Source of the DNA: Morchella semilibera
Taxonomy: Eukaryota; Ascomycota; Pezizomycetes; Pezizales; Morchellaceae
Length of the DNA: 64,000 nucleotides
Reading direction: 5' to 3'
NCBI GenBank assembly: GCA_009192285.1
Contig: WBVU01000004.1
Location: forward strand, 3,866,001 to 3,930,000
The notes under the pieces were generated by a model. It was not told the DNA's origin and ran no database searches. It saw nothing but the letters and a program-made list of their open reading frames with translations. Shown here one piece after another: positions 1 to 13,614 of this stretch (position 1 is the first letter of the stretch; each line of letters opens with the position of its first letter). The translations under genes and the position numbers were made by a program.

Positions 1-1128
1 GCCCTGCGAGGATGGCCTGGCCGCGCTGGATGCCGAGGTCGCCAAGTGAGAAGACGTCCATTCGCTTCAGGCCGAACATGAGGAACATCTCGGCGGACCA
101 AACTAGAGTTTGCCGTTAGAAAATGCCCTGAAAGATGTATATCCGCCACTGCGGGCATGAGTGCGGATATCTCTAGGAGGTCCACAATCGCATGCCGCCG
201 AGATCTGTAGAGTCGGAATTATGTCATTGGATTCGAATAGGCAGGTGCGTGCGGGGTGCACACGCCTTCGCATTCCACATCCAGCAGCATATGAGCACAA
301 ACAGCGGGGACTCTCACCTCCAATTCCCCTCACCATAACCAGCCGGCGGACTACCTCCTCGTCGCTAGCGTTAGAGAGCATCTCTGCTGACAGTTCCCCA
401 TTAACAAACCTCTCCGCAAGCGAGTGCGCATACTCTGCTTTTCTCTTGCTTAGACCCCCGGTGCGCAGTATCTCCTGCGAGCACTCCAGCACCATTGCAG
501 GTGTTGGGAACTCCAGTCCGGCATTCCCAAGCGCTGGTTGAAAAAGAGATATAAATTTCGCCTTGACGGAGCGCGCCGCGGCGGAGGAGATCTGCTGCGA
601 TATAATGCCGCTCATGAGCGAGTAGAAGGGGTCCACCGGCTCAGCGAGGCCAGCGGAGGAGAAGATGGTACATGGGTATGATTCGATCAACGGGGAAAGT
701 TTGGGCTCGACGCTGAGAAGGTGTGCTATCCCGGCCTTTAGGATACTATTCGTCGTCGTGGTTGCTATTTTTATTAGCCCAGAGGGTGAGGAGGGGGTGG
801 GGGCGGATGTGAATGCGTGTGGCGAAACCGATGTCGGGGCAAGGGGGGGTGAGACCAGTGGAACGTCTGTAGCTGTCGGAGAGGCGGGGCTTGGGACTGC
901 GACGTATGGAGTCTGGGAGATTGTGTTTGCAGTGGCCATGGCTTTTGCAACCGCCGGAGTCGGGGTGACCGATCCATCACGAGCTATTGCTAGCTTTGAG
1001 CTGCTTGAGCTGCTTGAGCTCATGGGGACGTTAGTGGATGCAGTTGATTTTGAACGTTTGGTGACCCCAGCCTTAGAGGATTTAAGGAGCAGTGTAAGGT
1101 TTCCCCTGGAACGAGTAGTTGCGACCAT
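1..1128 (-). CDS. mag1: DNA-3-methyladenine glycosylase (HhH-GPD, Mag1 type), 3' end cut by window edge
   Basis: Base-excision repair enzyme that removes alkylated bases such as 3-methyladenine from nuclear DNA. Model: exon 318-1128, intron 103-317, then an exon from 102 leaving the window at base 1. Joining the exons gives VRGIGVWSAEMFLMF followed by DVFSLGDLGIQRG, the helix-hairpin-helix and the Gly/Pro-Asp loop that carries the catalytic Asp of the AlkA/Mag1 family. Upstream lies the usual DPFYSLMSGIISQQIS segment. The first 130 or so residues are Ser/Pro/Ala-rich low complexity, an extension longer than in yeast Mag1, perhaps a disordered or targeting region. The start is the ATG at 1128; a later start near residue 60 cannot be excluded. 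The gene is divergent from the Ecm33-like gene across 3.7 kb. The family call is firm; substrate range is inferred. Confidence 0.9.
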
Positions 1129-4100
1129 AATGAATCCTCTTATTTTCTATGGATATTGATGACGACGTATGAGAAATTTGTCTATGGATATGGTAGATTG
1201 GTATGGACGGTATGGACAAGATGGTAAGTAGCGCTTAGGATGTATGATGTTGCCTGGGAGCTCGCGTTGTTTCCCGACGCAGCAACACCCATGACACTGC
1301 CAAGATGGAGGACAATCCTCACAAGGGAATAGTAGTATGACAAACCCACTGTCAATGCCCTGGCAAAGAAAAGAATATTGGCCGGTCATGCCCTTCCATA
1401 ACTGTTAACAAAACATCACGGGACAACTCCGAGAACACCCAGACTGTCAGAGCGGAGCGTCAACAACTAGAAGAAGAACAACAACAAAAACACCTAAACT
1501 CCGTCAAGAGGTGCTTCCGTGTGTTTTGTTGGGCTATCTACTATTCTTAGTAGGGAATCATGGTCTGGGTTGTCGGGCTCGAGATGTTTAGCATCGGGAA
1601 CGGCTTGACTCAGAAGACAGGAAAGAATTAAAGAATTAAAGAATGAATGTGAACTCTACTTTGTAAGTAAAAGGGATCTAGAAAAGGTGCTTAGTACTCT
1701 ACGTAGGTGCTGAAATAGTTGCTAGAGCTTTAAGTATGACTTACTGTTCTCGTGATAACTGGGTAAAGATTTCACGCATAATCTCGTGTCTTCAACCTAT
1801 TTTGTAGATGTTGTAGAACGTTATGCAGGCCCCTCGTCAGACCTTCAGTCATTCAGTGAATTACGTCGGCACTCGCGTATCTCTTGTGGTGGTGGTGGTG
1901 GTTGTGGTGGTGCATAAAAAAGCAAGAGTACAGATCCAAGATATCAAATGGTATCAATTTCTCTTAGGCATGAACTCTCTGACATACTTCCCGAAAACCT
2001 TCCACAACAGATGTGTCTGCCGGTGTTTTCTAATTAGTTGGGAGCAAATGGTACCCTCTGTCAAAGACCGGGAGTTGTGTTTGTAGGGCTCTTTGGGATC
2101 GGACTGATTCGCAAACAAACCCTCTGTTGTGCCTTTAGATCACAGGCCTTGAAAGATCTGCTTAGAGAAGCCGGGGATTTTAGGTATGGCCCCCACGATC
2201 TAGATTGGCATGATAGAATAACTCTATGTAAGCAGTAAATGTTCTTGTACTCACGTCTAACGGCCCAGGTGCGAGGTTCAGGTGCCAGCTGATTTTCTGG
2301 AGTCAAGGTAGGTACTCTCCCTAACTGCACTTCTTGCTTGTACCTGCTTGATCTACTCTCACTGTACTACTGCGTTTGTGTATAATTTCGCAGGAAAACC
2401 TCTGTCAAATAATTCTCCGTGTTGCATGTACCTACCTCCTATGTACTCTAGAGCACCGCAAATGACGTGCGTCTAAACCAGGACTTTTCCAATCATGAAT
2501 GTGTGTCCATTCACAGCGAGTAGGGATTGAGAAGCTTTCCTGAGGCCTGAGCGAGTTCGAGGATTTTCCACCATAAGCCTTATGTAAAGTGCGGTACGTT
2601 ATCAATTAAGGGGCATATTACAATTGAGTATATAGGACCTACTCCGTTTTGCTCATGAGCGAGCCGAGCCGTAAGAGGAACACAAGCTGGCCAAAGTCTA
2701 AATAATCTCCGGCCCATAAAGCTTTGTAATTGGAAACCCCTTCGGAACTACCATTAAACAAATTTCGAACCTTTAAGTTAGGAACCCTAGTCTATAGTAA
2801 TATTCGACCGATGCTTTAGGGTTTGTGGGTGCCACTTTATTGAGGAACCCACTATCTAGCCAAGAGCCAGGTTTTAAAACATTGATGCTGCGCTGGTGTA
2901 GTACTATAGGGAAGACAACAACCGAAATGTTCCAGATCGTGGCGATACCTCACCAAGACAATTTCCACAGAAATCGACATTCGCTGATCTCTTTCAGGAA
3001 GCGTATTTTCCCTCCCTCGTATGTAGCGGAGCATGGTGCTACATGTAGGTACATGTACCTATCTACAAACAAGTGCCCTTTGGTTTTACGTTTACTCTGA
3101 GTGCCCACAATTAAGGTGCTGTAGCTTTTGTAGCTCGCAAACATCGCTCCGATTTTGTATGTGCTCTAAGACTCTAAAGCACTACATCTCTGCTGTCATC
3201 CGAGGTTAAGTACACTAGCCAGTGCTAGCCATGTTCTCCAGGGACCTTAAGTAATAAGGCCAAGGTTAAGGACCTAAGAGTTGCACAGGCACACCCATGT
3301 CCATGTGCATCTCGCCTGGATGCAAGCAACGTCAACACGCAAAAATTTCGGAGCCTGCACAAACAGGGGAAGTAACCAACCCTCTACTCTAGGGTAGAAT
3401 GCCGCCAAGGCCAATTCCGCTATCACAGTCAAGTTCCGGCTGTTTGAGGGGAATTGAAGCGGATTGACAAGATGCCCAGGGTTCTCCAGTCCGAATCTTG
3501 GCAGGGCATTTGAAGTGCATTTCTCGGGTTTGGACCTGACGGCAACCGAGCAAAACAGCGGCCGCAGACAGATTGAAGCTATTGCAGGGGAGGTTGCTCC
3601 CTCTGGTTTACAGAAAGGTTCGAAGGAGTAGGCGCCGAGGAACCTATGAATGCAAGCATGCGACACCGATGACAACCAATAATCTGTTCAGAAATGGAAT
3701 ATTAGACAAATATGGCGGCGATCTACCGCCTACATAGCAACCAACTTCCGTGGAAAGGTAAGAAGCCAGATCCAGCGGCTGCGGAAACAGCTGTGGCAGA
3801 CCACCCTTCTGGCCGCTGACTTAGTTTCGCAATTGCTATTTTTGCATTGTATGCTGTTACCGTATCATACACACTTCTTACACATTGAACCGTCGAAACA
3901 CCCCATAGGTGAACATGTAGGGCTATCTGTAGCAACATAGAATGGAGAAACGTTACCATAAGCCAAATCAATATCATTGGTGTTATCTCTCAGTTAGAGA
4001 GAGACCTTTCAAATCAGGGACTGGCTTGGGCCCGCGGGTAATGCGAAGGATCGATCAGGATAGAGAAATTTCGCTAGAGGAATTATTTGTTTTTTGTTTT

Positions 4101-4489
4101 TGAAGCATGTACCTACATACTGTATTCTAGTTAAAGTTCTATTCTATCTTGGCTTGGTGTCCAATAGTAGGAGGGAAAGTTGGCAGCAGTAGTGCCAATA
4201 GAAGAAGCAGAAAAGAGGAGATTTGCACTTGATAGTTCTTGTTTCCAGTTTAGAGAGGCAATGGGTGAGGGGGGGAGCAGTGGATATCACGGTCCTTCCA
4301 ATCAAAACCCCCTGACATATGCCGGGCTTGCTCGCATTCCGGCGGAGCCACAGGCAGGCAAGCAGGCACCACCTCTCTCTACCCACCACGCTCTATTCCT
4401 TGCCAACAAATCTAACTTTCGCGGCCAGACCACCTGCTATTTCCGCCGCTACATCCAATTCTAGCAAGCGTGCTGCGTGTCTTGTCGTT
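1129..4489. other. Intergenic, no supported gene
   Basis: Divergent spacer between the glycosylase and the Ecm33-like gene. Only short open frames lacking recognisable domains or splice structure are present. It holds a short GGT run near 1887-1910 and two TACATGTA palindromes at 3040 and 3050. The stretch 3290-3680 is somewhat GC-richer, with a 133-codon minus-strand frame that I could not relate to any family. Confidence 0.5.
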
Positions 4490-4740
4490 CTAAGTGGTTT
4501 TTCTTCCCGTGTGCTCCTTTTTTTTTCTCTCACGGTCCCTTTTCCCTCCTCTACATCCCCGTTTCCGCCACCCTCTTTCAGTCAACGCACCACGGCTATC
4601 CACTCACGTCGTCGTAGTCTTCTTCTCTTCTCTCCCACCCTTCTTCCTCTTCCTTTTCTTCCTCTTCCTTCATCACGCCTCTTCTTTAACCAGTCTCTCG
4701 TTCATTCATTCAAGCTTCTCACCTTCGTTGATCAGTAGAG
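4490..4740 (+). promoter_or_regulatory. CT-rich promoter block of the Ecm33-like gene
   Basis: About 250 bases strongly dominated by C and T on the coding strand, ending some 80 bases before the ATG at 4819. Pyrimidine-rich stretches just upstream of the start are common in highly expressed filamentous-fungal genes and often mark the transcription start region. The composition is seen; the role is inferred. Confidence 0.5.
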
Positions 4741-4818
4741 TTTGCTTGTCCTTCAACAATCACCCCCCCATTACACCAGCACTACACTATCAACACATTA
4801 GATTTTTAATAATACACA

Positions 4819-6189
4819 ATGCCTTCTCTCAGATCTTTCCTCTTGGCCTCGTTTGCCGTAGCCGGTGCTCTCAGTGGTATGTCATCCCCTTTGTTTACGT
4901 ACCCCACCATCCTTAGCATCATCTTAAGGGGTTATATATCACATCACACTTTTGAGATACCCATTTGTGAAAAAAGGTGAAGAAAAAAGAACATTGTGCA
5001 ACTCAGCTAACACACCACAGCCGAATGTAATGGTGATGTCTCTATCGAGAGCGACGGCGATGTCAGCAAGCTTGACAACTGCAACAGCTGGGAGGGAGAT
5101 GTCACTGTTGGGGAGGGGGTTGGTATTCTTTCGATTCCAAGTCTCCAGACCATCGACGGAGCCTTCTCCATCGTTGGAGCCACTGGCCTCACCTCAATCA
5201 GTGCTCCTATGCTCCGCTCGATCAGCGGAACATGGACCATGCAGGAGTTGACCATCTTGTCTTCAGTCAGCTTTGCCAGTCTTACTTCGGTTGGCAGCAT
5301 CAATTGGGTTACTCTTCCCGCTCTCAAGGCTCTCGACTTTACCTCAGGAGTGACTAAGTGCGATGAGGTCTTGATCACGGACACCATCCTCACTTCCCTC
5401 AATGGTATCAATTTGATAACCGCCACCAACTTCAATATCAACAACAACAGGTACTTGAAGGAGGTGAATGTTGCGCTTGGAAATGTATCGAACGCAGTCA
5501 ATATCGAGTTCAACAGCAAGGGTGTCACTGTTGAATTCCCTGATCTTGTCTGGGCTAAGAACATCACCATTCGTGATGCCGGATCTGTTTCTTTCCCCAA
5601 ATTGGAGAGTGTTAACGGAACCATTGCTTTCATCAACAACACTTTCACTGATGCCTCATTCCCTGAGCTTACTGAAGTTGGCGGTTCTTTTGCGTTCAAC
5701 AGCAACTCTCAATTGTCCAACGTTTCCGCCATCAACCTCGAGACTATTGGGGGTACTTTCCAGCTCGCCAACAACACCAAACTTACCGACATTGATGGTT
5801 TCCCTGCCTTGACCACTGTTGATGGATCTGTTGATTTCTCCGGAAGTTTCACTAAGTAAGTTCTTTTTCACATCTATTTTTTCAAGGAACCTCAATATTG
5901 ACATCTTATTAGCGCTACTCTTCCTTCCCTCGACGACGTCCGCGGTGGAATGAACATTCAGACTACCGAGGAATTCGACTGCACTGAGTTCGACGAATAC
6001 AAGTCCAGCGGTGTTGTAAAGGGTAACGGATACACTTGCGCTGGAAAGCTCGATGAGGCCAAGTCTTCCAGCGGTGGTTCTTCAACTACAGGTTCCGGAT
6101 CAAGTACCGACGATACCAGCTCTGCTACTCGTGCTGGTGTCAGCATTGTTGGTCTTTTCGCCGCATGTGCCGCCATGTTGGTTTTGTAA
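4819..6189 (+). CDS. ecm33: Ecm33-like GPI-anchored cell-wall protein
   Basis: Model join(4819-4876, 5021-5855, 5913-6189), 389 aa, introns of 144 and 57 bp. Residues 1-19 form a signal peptide (MPSLRSFLLASFAVAGALS). The mature protein starts with a Cys- and Asn-containing segment typical of the Sps2/Ecm33 family (AECNGDVSIESDGDVSKL), followed by repeated leucine-rich-like beta-helix turns (LTSISAPMLRSI, GINLITATNFNI). A Ser/Gly/Thr-rich stalk follows, and then a C-terminal hydrophobic segment (GVSIVGLFAACAAMLVL), as expected for GPI attachment. Several NxS/T sequons are present. Yeast Ecm33 is about 430 aa and supports wall integrity, so this is near normal length. A strong CT-rich promoter precedes it. 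No defects seen. Confidence 0.95.
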
Positions 6190-9100
6190 ATGTAAAACTG
6201 GAATTTGTGTTGCGGTTTAGTGTCTTGTCAATTTACTACGCTTGTTCCCTGGCTCTAGGATGTCAGGCTAATTATATCACCTTTTTCTGCTTCCAAAGGA
6301 TGGGGAGGGGTGGATATTTGGGAAGATGATGAGGCAATGAGGTTGGGGGTTCACTTGCTAAAAGGGTTTTCCGGTTTTTGCGTTTTTACGTTTTTTTTTT
6401 TAGCGTTCTTCCGGTATTTATATCCATGCTCGGAAGGTATATAGCGTGTTTGGATGGTACGTCGTTCTCTTACACAATACATGGTAATTGGGTCTCTTTA
6501 TGGTAACTACTTCTACTGTTTCTGTCTGTCACGCATAGTCCGCTTTTGATTTTTTCTTTTCTTCATTCATCGTTTCTCTTTACATACCTTATAGTTTAGC
6601 TTTTCTCAATGCTTGTTTGACTCATGTTACCCACTACATGTTTGGTGAAAATGCAACTTGAGACCAAAGAAACCCGGTAATATCAATATCTAGAGTCCAT
6701 CTTAAATGTTTTCTTGGGCCCAAGCCTAAAATTCCACTCAGTTGGTCTCCCAATCTGATTATGTTGCGCCACAACGTTCGTCAAGGCGTTCCTTCTTGTA
6801 ATCAGCTGCTGTCCAGACTGGCACAGTTAAACCGTCCCACTCAAGTGGCATCTAGCTATATGTACTTTACACAGGCACCATTTTTGCATGTGCACCACAA
6901 TTGGCAACATATTTCACCAAGGAGGACAGATCTAATCTCAGGTTTAGCATCCCGGAGATTTCCTTCCTTTCGATGCTCAATTCGTGAGACTTTGGCTTTC
7001 TTTTCATTCGGGACTATGACTAGGCTAGAAGAAACATTTATAAAGCGCAACAAGTACTGTTGGCTTGATACTGGATGCATAAAGCTGTAAGCAACAACCC
7101 ATCTTGGCTCGCCAAATTATTTCATGCGGGACATCGTGCATACATACACACATAGTACGCACCGGCGATCGGAGACTGGTTGGTACAGTTTTTGATTTGA
7201 AGAGAGTTCAAACCAGGTTACCCCAAGGGGTATCTTGGAGCTATGCTGAACACTGGTAGAGAAAGGTCCCCAACTCCTCCCTCCCCCACTCACCCCACCC
7301 ACACTGGTACATTACAGCCTGTGCTCTAACTTCCAACCTTCTTTAAACTATCGCTGTCAGAGAGCACATATGCAGCATTACACCGAACCAAATCCACCCT
7401 CTTACGGCCTAGTACATGAGGAGGGAAAACTCTAAGGCACGGAAGTGGGTTGTTTTCTTACTGCCTCCACATGCCCATATGGGGTACTCTTGCTTTGTAC
7501 CTCCCGCCTTGCAACTTGTATTATATCCTACTAACAAGATCTCCGCTTTACTTAAATCTTTGTCCCACGTCCGAGGTTTACATTACTCTCGGACGGAGTT
7601 TCTTGTTGCCGTCCTTGACTTATTATTGGCTCGTATCATCAGTTTCTAGAGGGTCAAAATCCGTAATATGAGGGGTATTATGGACAGCGACATATTTCTC
7701 GTTCTGCCATCGGTGGCGAAGGGGGCAGCTTTTTCCCGTATATGATGGCAATGATGATGGCTGCTTGTGGTCTTCGGGGCCTTTGATTCGTTATGGAGTT
7801 GATTCTGAATCCATGTCTAGGCCTCAACAGCGTGGGGATGGGGGTATAACGAGAATTACTTCCAGATTTGGTTTGCTCCAGGGCTGGTACACTCGTTATA
7901 CCCCCTCGCTACTCCCTCCTATAGTCTAACTACCGTTGTTTCAACCATTTTACGATTATGGAGGGCTGAGGTCCCGATCTCTGTACCGGCGTCCAATACC
8001 GCTCTCCTCAATCTTTCACGCGGCCATCACCATGTTTGATCGTGTCCATATCAGGTCAGAAAAGTCAGAATTGGGCGATGTGCGTACGATATTGATAAGG
8101 TCGTATGTCATTAATGACTCAAATATGTTCCTCCCAGAAATCCAGCTAGCCAGCGAGACCTTTTAGACGTTTGACCGCTTTGGCGGCGCGAGTTTTGATC
8201 ACTAGGAGGATTTGGCTTTTTAAAAAAGTCGGGAAGGTGGTACTGGGTATTGATCGATCGGGCCCTCCGTACTCATGTCTCAATGTCTAGGAAAGAAGAA
8301 AAATCTCCGCAGTCCCTGCCACAGATCCTACCAAATTGACAGACCACCTTTCGGTAGTCTAGAAACATGAGCCCTCGCCGAAGAACCGAATGGATTTGTC
8401 ACATCCCCCTTGCTGGACGCCGTCGAAGAAGGAGGTGGGGGAAGGCTGACAGTCTTATTTATCACCATAGTCAGCTCGTCCAAGTTCAAGTTGAGACGAA
8501 CGGCCGGGCCGAGTCGCACGCAGGGCGTTACAACCACGAGATTTAGCGCGTTGGTATTGAGCTCGACCGCTCCAGGTAAGGGGTCCGAAGTCCCTGGTAC
8601 TAAATCCGAGGACCTACGAGAGAAAGATCTTTCTGGCTTATAAGATCGTCGAGTCGGGACTTATCCTCTTTGCGTGTGTGCGGAAAGCAGGAGGATGAGG
8701 TTTCCTTGTGATTTTCGCCCGGCCCCCTGGAAGCTTATTCCTGCAGGTATACCCACACGCATTGTCCAACATATGGATTCGTTTAAGATTATTAGCCGGA
8801 ACTTTCTTGTGGTGCAATGGGTATCAGACATGGATGTCTCTGATGTCTCCGGGCTAGTGAAGATTTTGTTTTTTTCCTTACTAGATACACTGTGCTTACA
8901 AAACTAGTAGAATATGGTATTCCTAGGAGAGAAATCGTGAGACATGGCGAGCTCTCGCGGGTGTTGGTATCAAGGTGTGGGGCACGGTCAATTTCTCGTG
9001 TTTAACGGATGATCCTCCTCCTTCGGCCCCGCTTCTCTGAGGATGGGAGGGGCTATGGCAGGTTATTCCTTTTTCTCTTTGGGATGTGAAGGGGGTTCAT

Positions 9101-9422
9101 AGATTTATTTGATCATCCGCAGCCTTAATAGAGCTTGTGAAGTGTTCGTGGAGTGTATATCAAGGAAGACATTCCCTTATAACTTTTACCTTTTTTACCT
9201 ATCAGCTCTCAATTCAGTTCCTATAGCTAGCCTTCCTTCACCCAGTGAAATACGTTCATTAAACTTTCCCTCTCTGCGATCTATTTCTGTTGTTTACACT
9301 ATAAGGTGCTACCAGCTCGGATTTCGGTATTATTTAAGGTCCTTATCGTATTTCCCACTTGAGCCCATATCTTTACTTTATAAGTCTTTCAGCTGTGTCA
9401 TCGCTTCACTCCACCAGTAAAA
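6190..9422. other. Intergenic, no supported gene
   Basis: Between the Ecm33-like gene and the bHLH gene, both on plus. The open frames here (up to about 110 codons) show no domain, signal peptide or splice-linked partner. The final 300 bases are T- and C-rich, fitting a promoter and leader of the bHLH gene. Confidence 0.5.
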
Positions 9423-10450
9423 ATGAGTATGATTACCTCCAAGTCTTCATCTAACCAAGCACTTCCGTAAGTTGTCGCTCGGCGATTCCTTTGCATATGC
9501 ATAGCTAACACACATATAGACCGCTCAGTTCTTTGATGCGGGATTGTGTACACCCACGCTCTGGAAGGATGGAGGTGTGTGGTGAAATCGAACATGAATA
9601 TCATTTATTCCGGGAGGGTCAACCAACTGTCATTGAACCTTCTCGCCTTGAAGCCTTTCAAGCAAGATATCCACAATATCCTCTACAGCAGCAGCAGCAG
9701 CAGCACAGCAGTCATTTACTTTTGCCAACCCATAATACATTGGGTTCGGCTCATCTTCCGCATTCAGAATCGACATATTCAAATGTCCCTGAGGCGGAAG
9801 GTATGAGATACGCAATGCAGATCAGCCCGATATCTCCGCCAACCCGTTGTCCCTCCCTATCGGAATCAATCCTATCATCGACCGGCTGCACGTCCCCGGG
9901 AAGCCACAGTCCAACAACACCAGTTTCGGAGCGAGACGGGGGCGCTCCGGCCTATGGCGATGGAAGAGGAAATGTCACCGGCTCATCCTATCAACATATC
10001 CAGCGAAATAACCATCGCTTTCAAGAGACCCACCACCACCACCACCAACAGCACCGAATCTCAAAGTCATACCAATCATCCTCCGTTCGAATCCATAGGG
10101 GTATTTCTCCACACCCCACGCCCATGAGGTCATCTCTGACCGGGAATTCAGAGCATAAGAATAGTAAGCACGAGATACGACGCATCAAGCATCTAAACTC
10201 TGAGAAGAAACGTCGGGAGACAATTAAAGATGGCATGGAGGCTCTATTCAAGCTGGTCCCCGAGTGTACAGATCAAAAGAGCACGTCCAAGGCGAACATC
10301 CTGAAAATGACCAAAGAGTTCATCGTAGAACTTCATGAGGGCACTACAACCTTGCAGATGGAAGTCAGACGGCTTGGCAAGGAGAACGAGGACCTGCGTC
10401 GGTATATAAAACAACAGCAAGAGCCTCGGAAGTATACCTGTCGTCTATAA
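9423..10450 (+). CDS. bHLH transcription factor
   Basis: Model join(9423-9466, 9520-10450), 324 aa, with one 53-bp intron. The C-terminal part (about residues 230-310) is a basic helix-loop-helix: basic region RRIKHLNSEKKRRETIKDG, helix 1 to LVPEC, a loop with DQKSTSKA, helix 2 ILKMTKEFIVELHEG, then a short heptad-like helix that may extend the dimer interface as a small zipper. His, Glu and Arg at basic positions 5, 9 and 13 are the class that binds CACGTG E-boxes. The long N-terminal part is disordered, with a Gln run encoded by CAG repeats (about residue 71-76) and a His run (about 186-190). The start was chosen because the small first exon restores frame across a clean GTAAGT...ATAG intron. 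The target pathway is not predictable. Confidence 0.88.
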
Positions 10451-13400
10451 TCTATTTGTTTGAACCTTCATACTATCTATGTTTTGCAAATCATTGTGAT
10501 TTATGGGATTATTTTTTTTACGTTTGTAAGGGGGTTGCTTTGGGGTTGGTTTCCTCCTTTCTTTTCTTCACTTTCCTTGACCGCCTTGCCTGGTCTCCCT
10601 TTATTTCCCCATAATGAGGGATTAATTATCATTTCAGTTCCTTTTCTCCCTTTCTTTTTTTCCCCACTTAATTCTTTGCACAATATCCAAGCCTCAATGT
10701 GCCAGCTCACCTTTACCAGTGCGAGAGTGCCTTTTTTTTTGTCCCTCACCCGTATATCCAAGAAGTCCAACTTTTGGTACCGCTTTACCTACTAGCGCTA
10801 GCCTGGTCCCTTACTTTTTTTGTCTTCTTTTTTTTCTTTTTTTCACAAGGTAGGGGATACATGGAGGCTATCTATTTTTGTTTTGTGGTCTTTTGTCGGA
10901 CTGGGATCGGGTGTAGTTTACCTATTGCAGGGCGGTACGGTAGATAAAGTTTTATTTCTTGTAAAAAATTATATCAATATTACCTTTCCGAATTGGGGTT
11001 TGCAGAACAATCTAGATTGATCCCCAGAAGCAGGGTATAGTAGTCTCAGTGACGAGTGATAATCCATGATGATGTGGCTTACAAAACAATAACAATGGCA
11101 TCGCCTGTCAGTCCCATTAGTGTATGAGCCATTAAAACCTGGTTGGTATCGACGCGACTGGCGAACCTAAACGGCATAAAAATGAGAACTTGCCCAGATA
11201 ATCACTTCAGCAGAACGGCATGAGCAGAAATGCAGGAGCACAACCCTCACGCTTTTGAGTAAGACACACCGCCTAAGGAAATCCTGCTGCGTATGTAAAA
11301 CACGTGGCGGAGCAGGCGTTGTGGTGGCGTTTATTGATGTTCGAGGTGGGAATATGAACTACAGCCTATTTATTTTTATTACCACGAGGGAAAAAGGTGC
11401 AGAACGCTATAGTTACCTCTCCTGTCTTTTCCTTCTCCGCATTCTTGCTTGCATACTGAGCCCGTGGTTGTAGTATCAGAGCGGTCGGCGACTTGGAAAG
11501 ATAGACATAATTTCAAATTACCAGCTGCAGTTGGTCTGTGTATGTGTGTACGAAACCTCGCTAGATTTTTTATGATAGGTAATCGCACTTCAGGTTTCTC
11601 TCTTTCTGCGTCACGTATATGTAGCCAGGTATGAGTCTAGCCACCACACATTTGAGCGGGTTGTAGGTCTAGACGCCGTTGCCAATGCACGCGAACCTTT
11701 CCTGGGTCCAAACAGATCGAATACAGTCAGTAGTCGATATGCGAGGTATGGTGACATTATAGGGATAGTGTACTCACCTTCTGGCGTGGGGGAAAGGCGC
11801 ATAGAATCTCGCATCTAGGCGAGGTACAGTGCATAAAAGCTCGGCTCCGGCTCAGGTCAGTTTTCTGCCTTAAAAATCAAACAAATAAGAGATGTGATCT
11901 GAGCTTGCGCGCTGTGCTATGAGGCAAGGGGTGGCTGTCTTTTCGGAGTGCGGAGCGATGGGGCCGCGACATGATAAGTACATATAAGTAAATGTATGTA
12001 GGTACAAGGTACAGCTTTCGGATGAATGATCAGCTGCGATGCCTTGATGGGGATGGGTGATTTTTGGTGATGCACTCGGAAACTCATGCGGAAACTCACC
12101 CAGAAACGAAAGACGTGCTCTTAAAACTAGTGATATGATATCTCGGACAAAGCACAAACCCCATGACGATCTGATCAGTCGAGCATCATTATCGTTTTCA
12201 CTACCGCCAATATCGGCGGAGTTAGTAGGTTTCAGTAGGGACTTTTTTTTGCGAACCCTTTCTAATCACAAATAGAAGAGTGGCCGATCAGCTTCATTAA
12301 TAAAAGCATGTTGTATTCAGGTGTAATTACCATATATTGTTCACGGGATGAAGATGAGCGTGTGGTTTGATGAATAAGGGGTTTCGGCCATTGTAAGTCA
12401 ATGGAGACTGGTCAATCGGTTTGGCAGCTTGGCATCTTCTCGATATGGGCAGGTAGTTGTCTTATAATTAGCCCCACGAAAGCCTGGACTGTCCCAGCTT
12501 TCGACATCGACTAGGAGGGGGGGGGGAGTGTCGGTCGAGTGACATGATATATATATTGGTTAATTGTGTCTAATAAGACCCGAGAATATAGCACTGTAAA
12601 TATAGCAAGTAGAGACCGATGCCATTAGCGCTCTAATGGAATCTATAAACACAATCATTAGAATCTAAGCTATGAGGTCTTTGTCGAAGTTGCGCTAGTA
12701 GACAGAATTGCGAAATTTCCATTTGCCCAAGGATATCTAATGCCGGTTATAAGAAGTAAGTGTGCGTATCAGATGCTTCCCAGCCATCTAATCACGCATC
12801 ACGCGCGCTCGAACAGAGATGATTGACTATGATATTTGTGGAGGTCTAAACAGTACTGTTGTTGATTTACAGTCAATTTTGTCCGCTCGTATTAGTTGTT
12901 CGAGTCGTAGTTAGACAGTGAAAGGGTTTATTAGGGAACAAATGAACATATGTAGAGCTCATCATATGTAGCATTGTGCGGAATATCCCGGTGGTGGTTC
13001 TGTAAGGAGAGATAAGCCAGATAGTCCCTAAATCTACATGATGTATCACTCGGAACATTCCAAGACAATACTGCTATACCCCGCGCGCATCCTGCTATAT
13101 TCTGTGCGTATCAAGACAACCGCTTGCATCATTTGAAGGAGACAATCTTACTAGAAGTAATTTATTAGAGCTAAAACGTTCGAGCCAAGATACTATTATA
13201 CGGTGCCTTAATGTTTTGTTGTTATAGTTGGTACTGTGGTCTACTGTGCCTATTCGAATATCGCGTTATAATATATATACTGTTATGACTCGAACACAGT
13301 TTCGTGATAGACTCAGCCTGTCTCATTCCTAGACGTTGGGATGGCTTCAGAGTGGCATCATAGTGGAACCCTGTGATGGCATCTAGTATGATTCTTGAGA

Positions 13401-13500
13401 CACTTAAGTCACTGCTAACAATCTCTTGACCGGGTGTGAGTCCGTGAGTGTGTGTGATGGTTGTATTGAGATATAAATATACTTTTAAAATTTCCTCCAT
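10451..13500. other. Intergenic, no supported gene
   Basis: AT-rich spacer with T-rich 3' flank after the bHLH gene, then scattered short frames on both strands with no recognisable product. A G-run of about 10 lies near 12517. Confidence 0.5.
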
Positions 13501-13597
13501 GACAACGTGGCCGAGTGGTTAAGGCGTCAGACTTGAATTATCACTATTCGGTAATCTGATTCCTTCGGGAGCGTAGGTTCAAACCCTGCCGTTGTCG
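13501..13597 (+). tRNA. tRNA-Ser (anticodon UGA) with a 16-nt intron
   Basis: Acceptor strands GACAACG and CGTTGTC pair perfectly, with G as discriminator at 13597. The D-arm carries GGCCGAGTGGTTAAGGC, the typical box A region of class II Ser/Leu tRNAs. The anticodon stem is TCAGA (13527-13531) and TCTGA (13555-13559), with loop C-T-TGA-A interrupted after position 37 by 16 nt (13538-13553) before A38. A long variable arm (TTCCTTCGGGAGC) is followed by the T-arm with loop TTCAAAC. Long variable arm plus TGA anticodon means tRNA-Ser for UCA codons. The mature sequence is 81 nt before CCA. Confidence 0.95.
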
Positions 13598-13609
13598 GTA
13601 TATAAATAC

Positions 13610-13614
13610 TTTTT
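13610..13614 (+). terminator. RNA polymerase III terminator of the tRNA
   Basis: Run of five T 13 bases downstream of the tRNA discriminator base, the usual Pol III stop signal. Confidence 0.8.

Noticed and set aside
3274-3675. 133-codon minus-strand frame in a GC-richer patch
   Set aside because: No recognisable motif and no splice partner; could be an old relic but cannot be supported.
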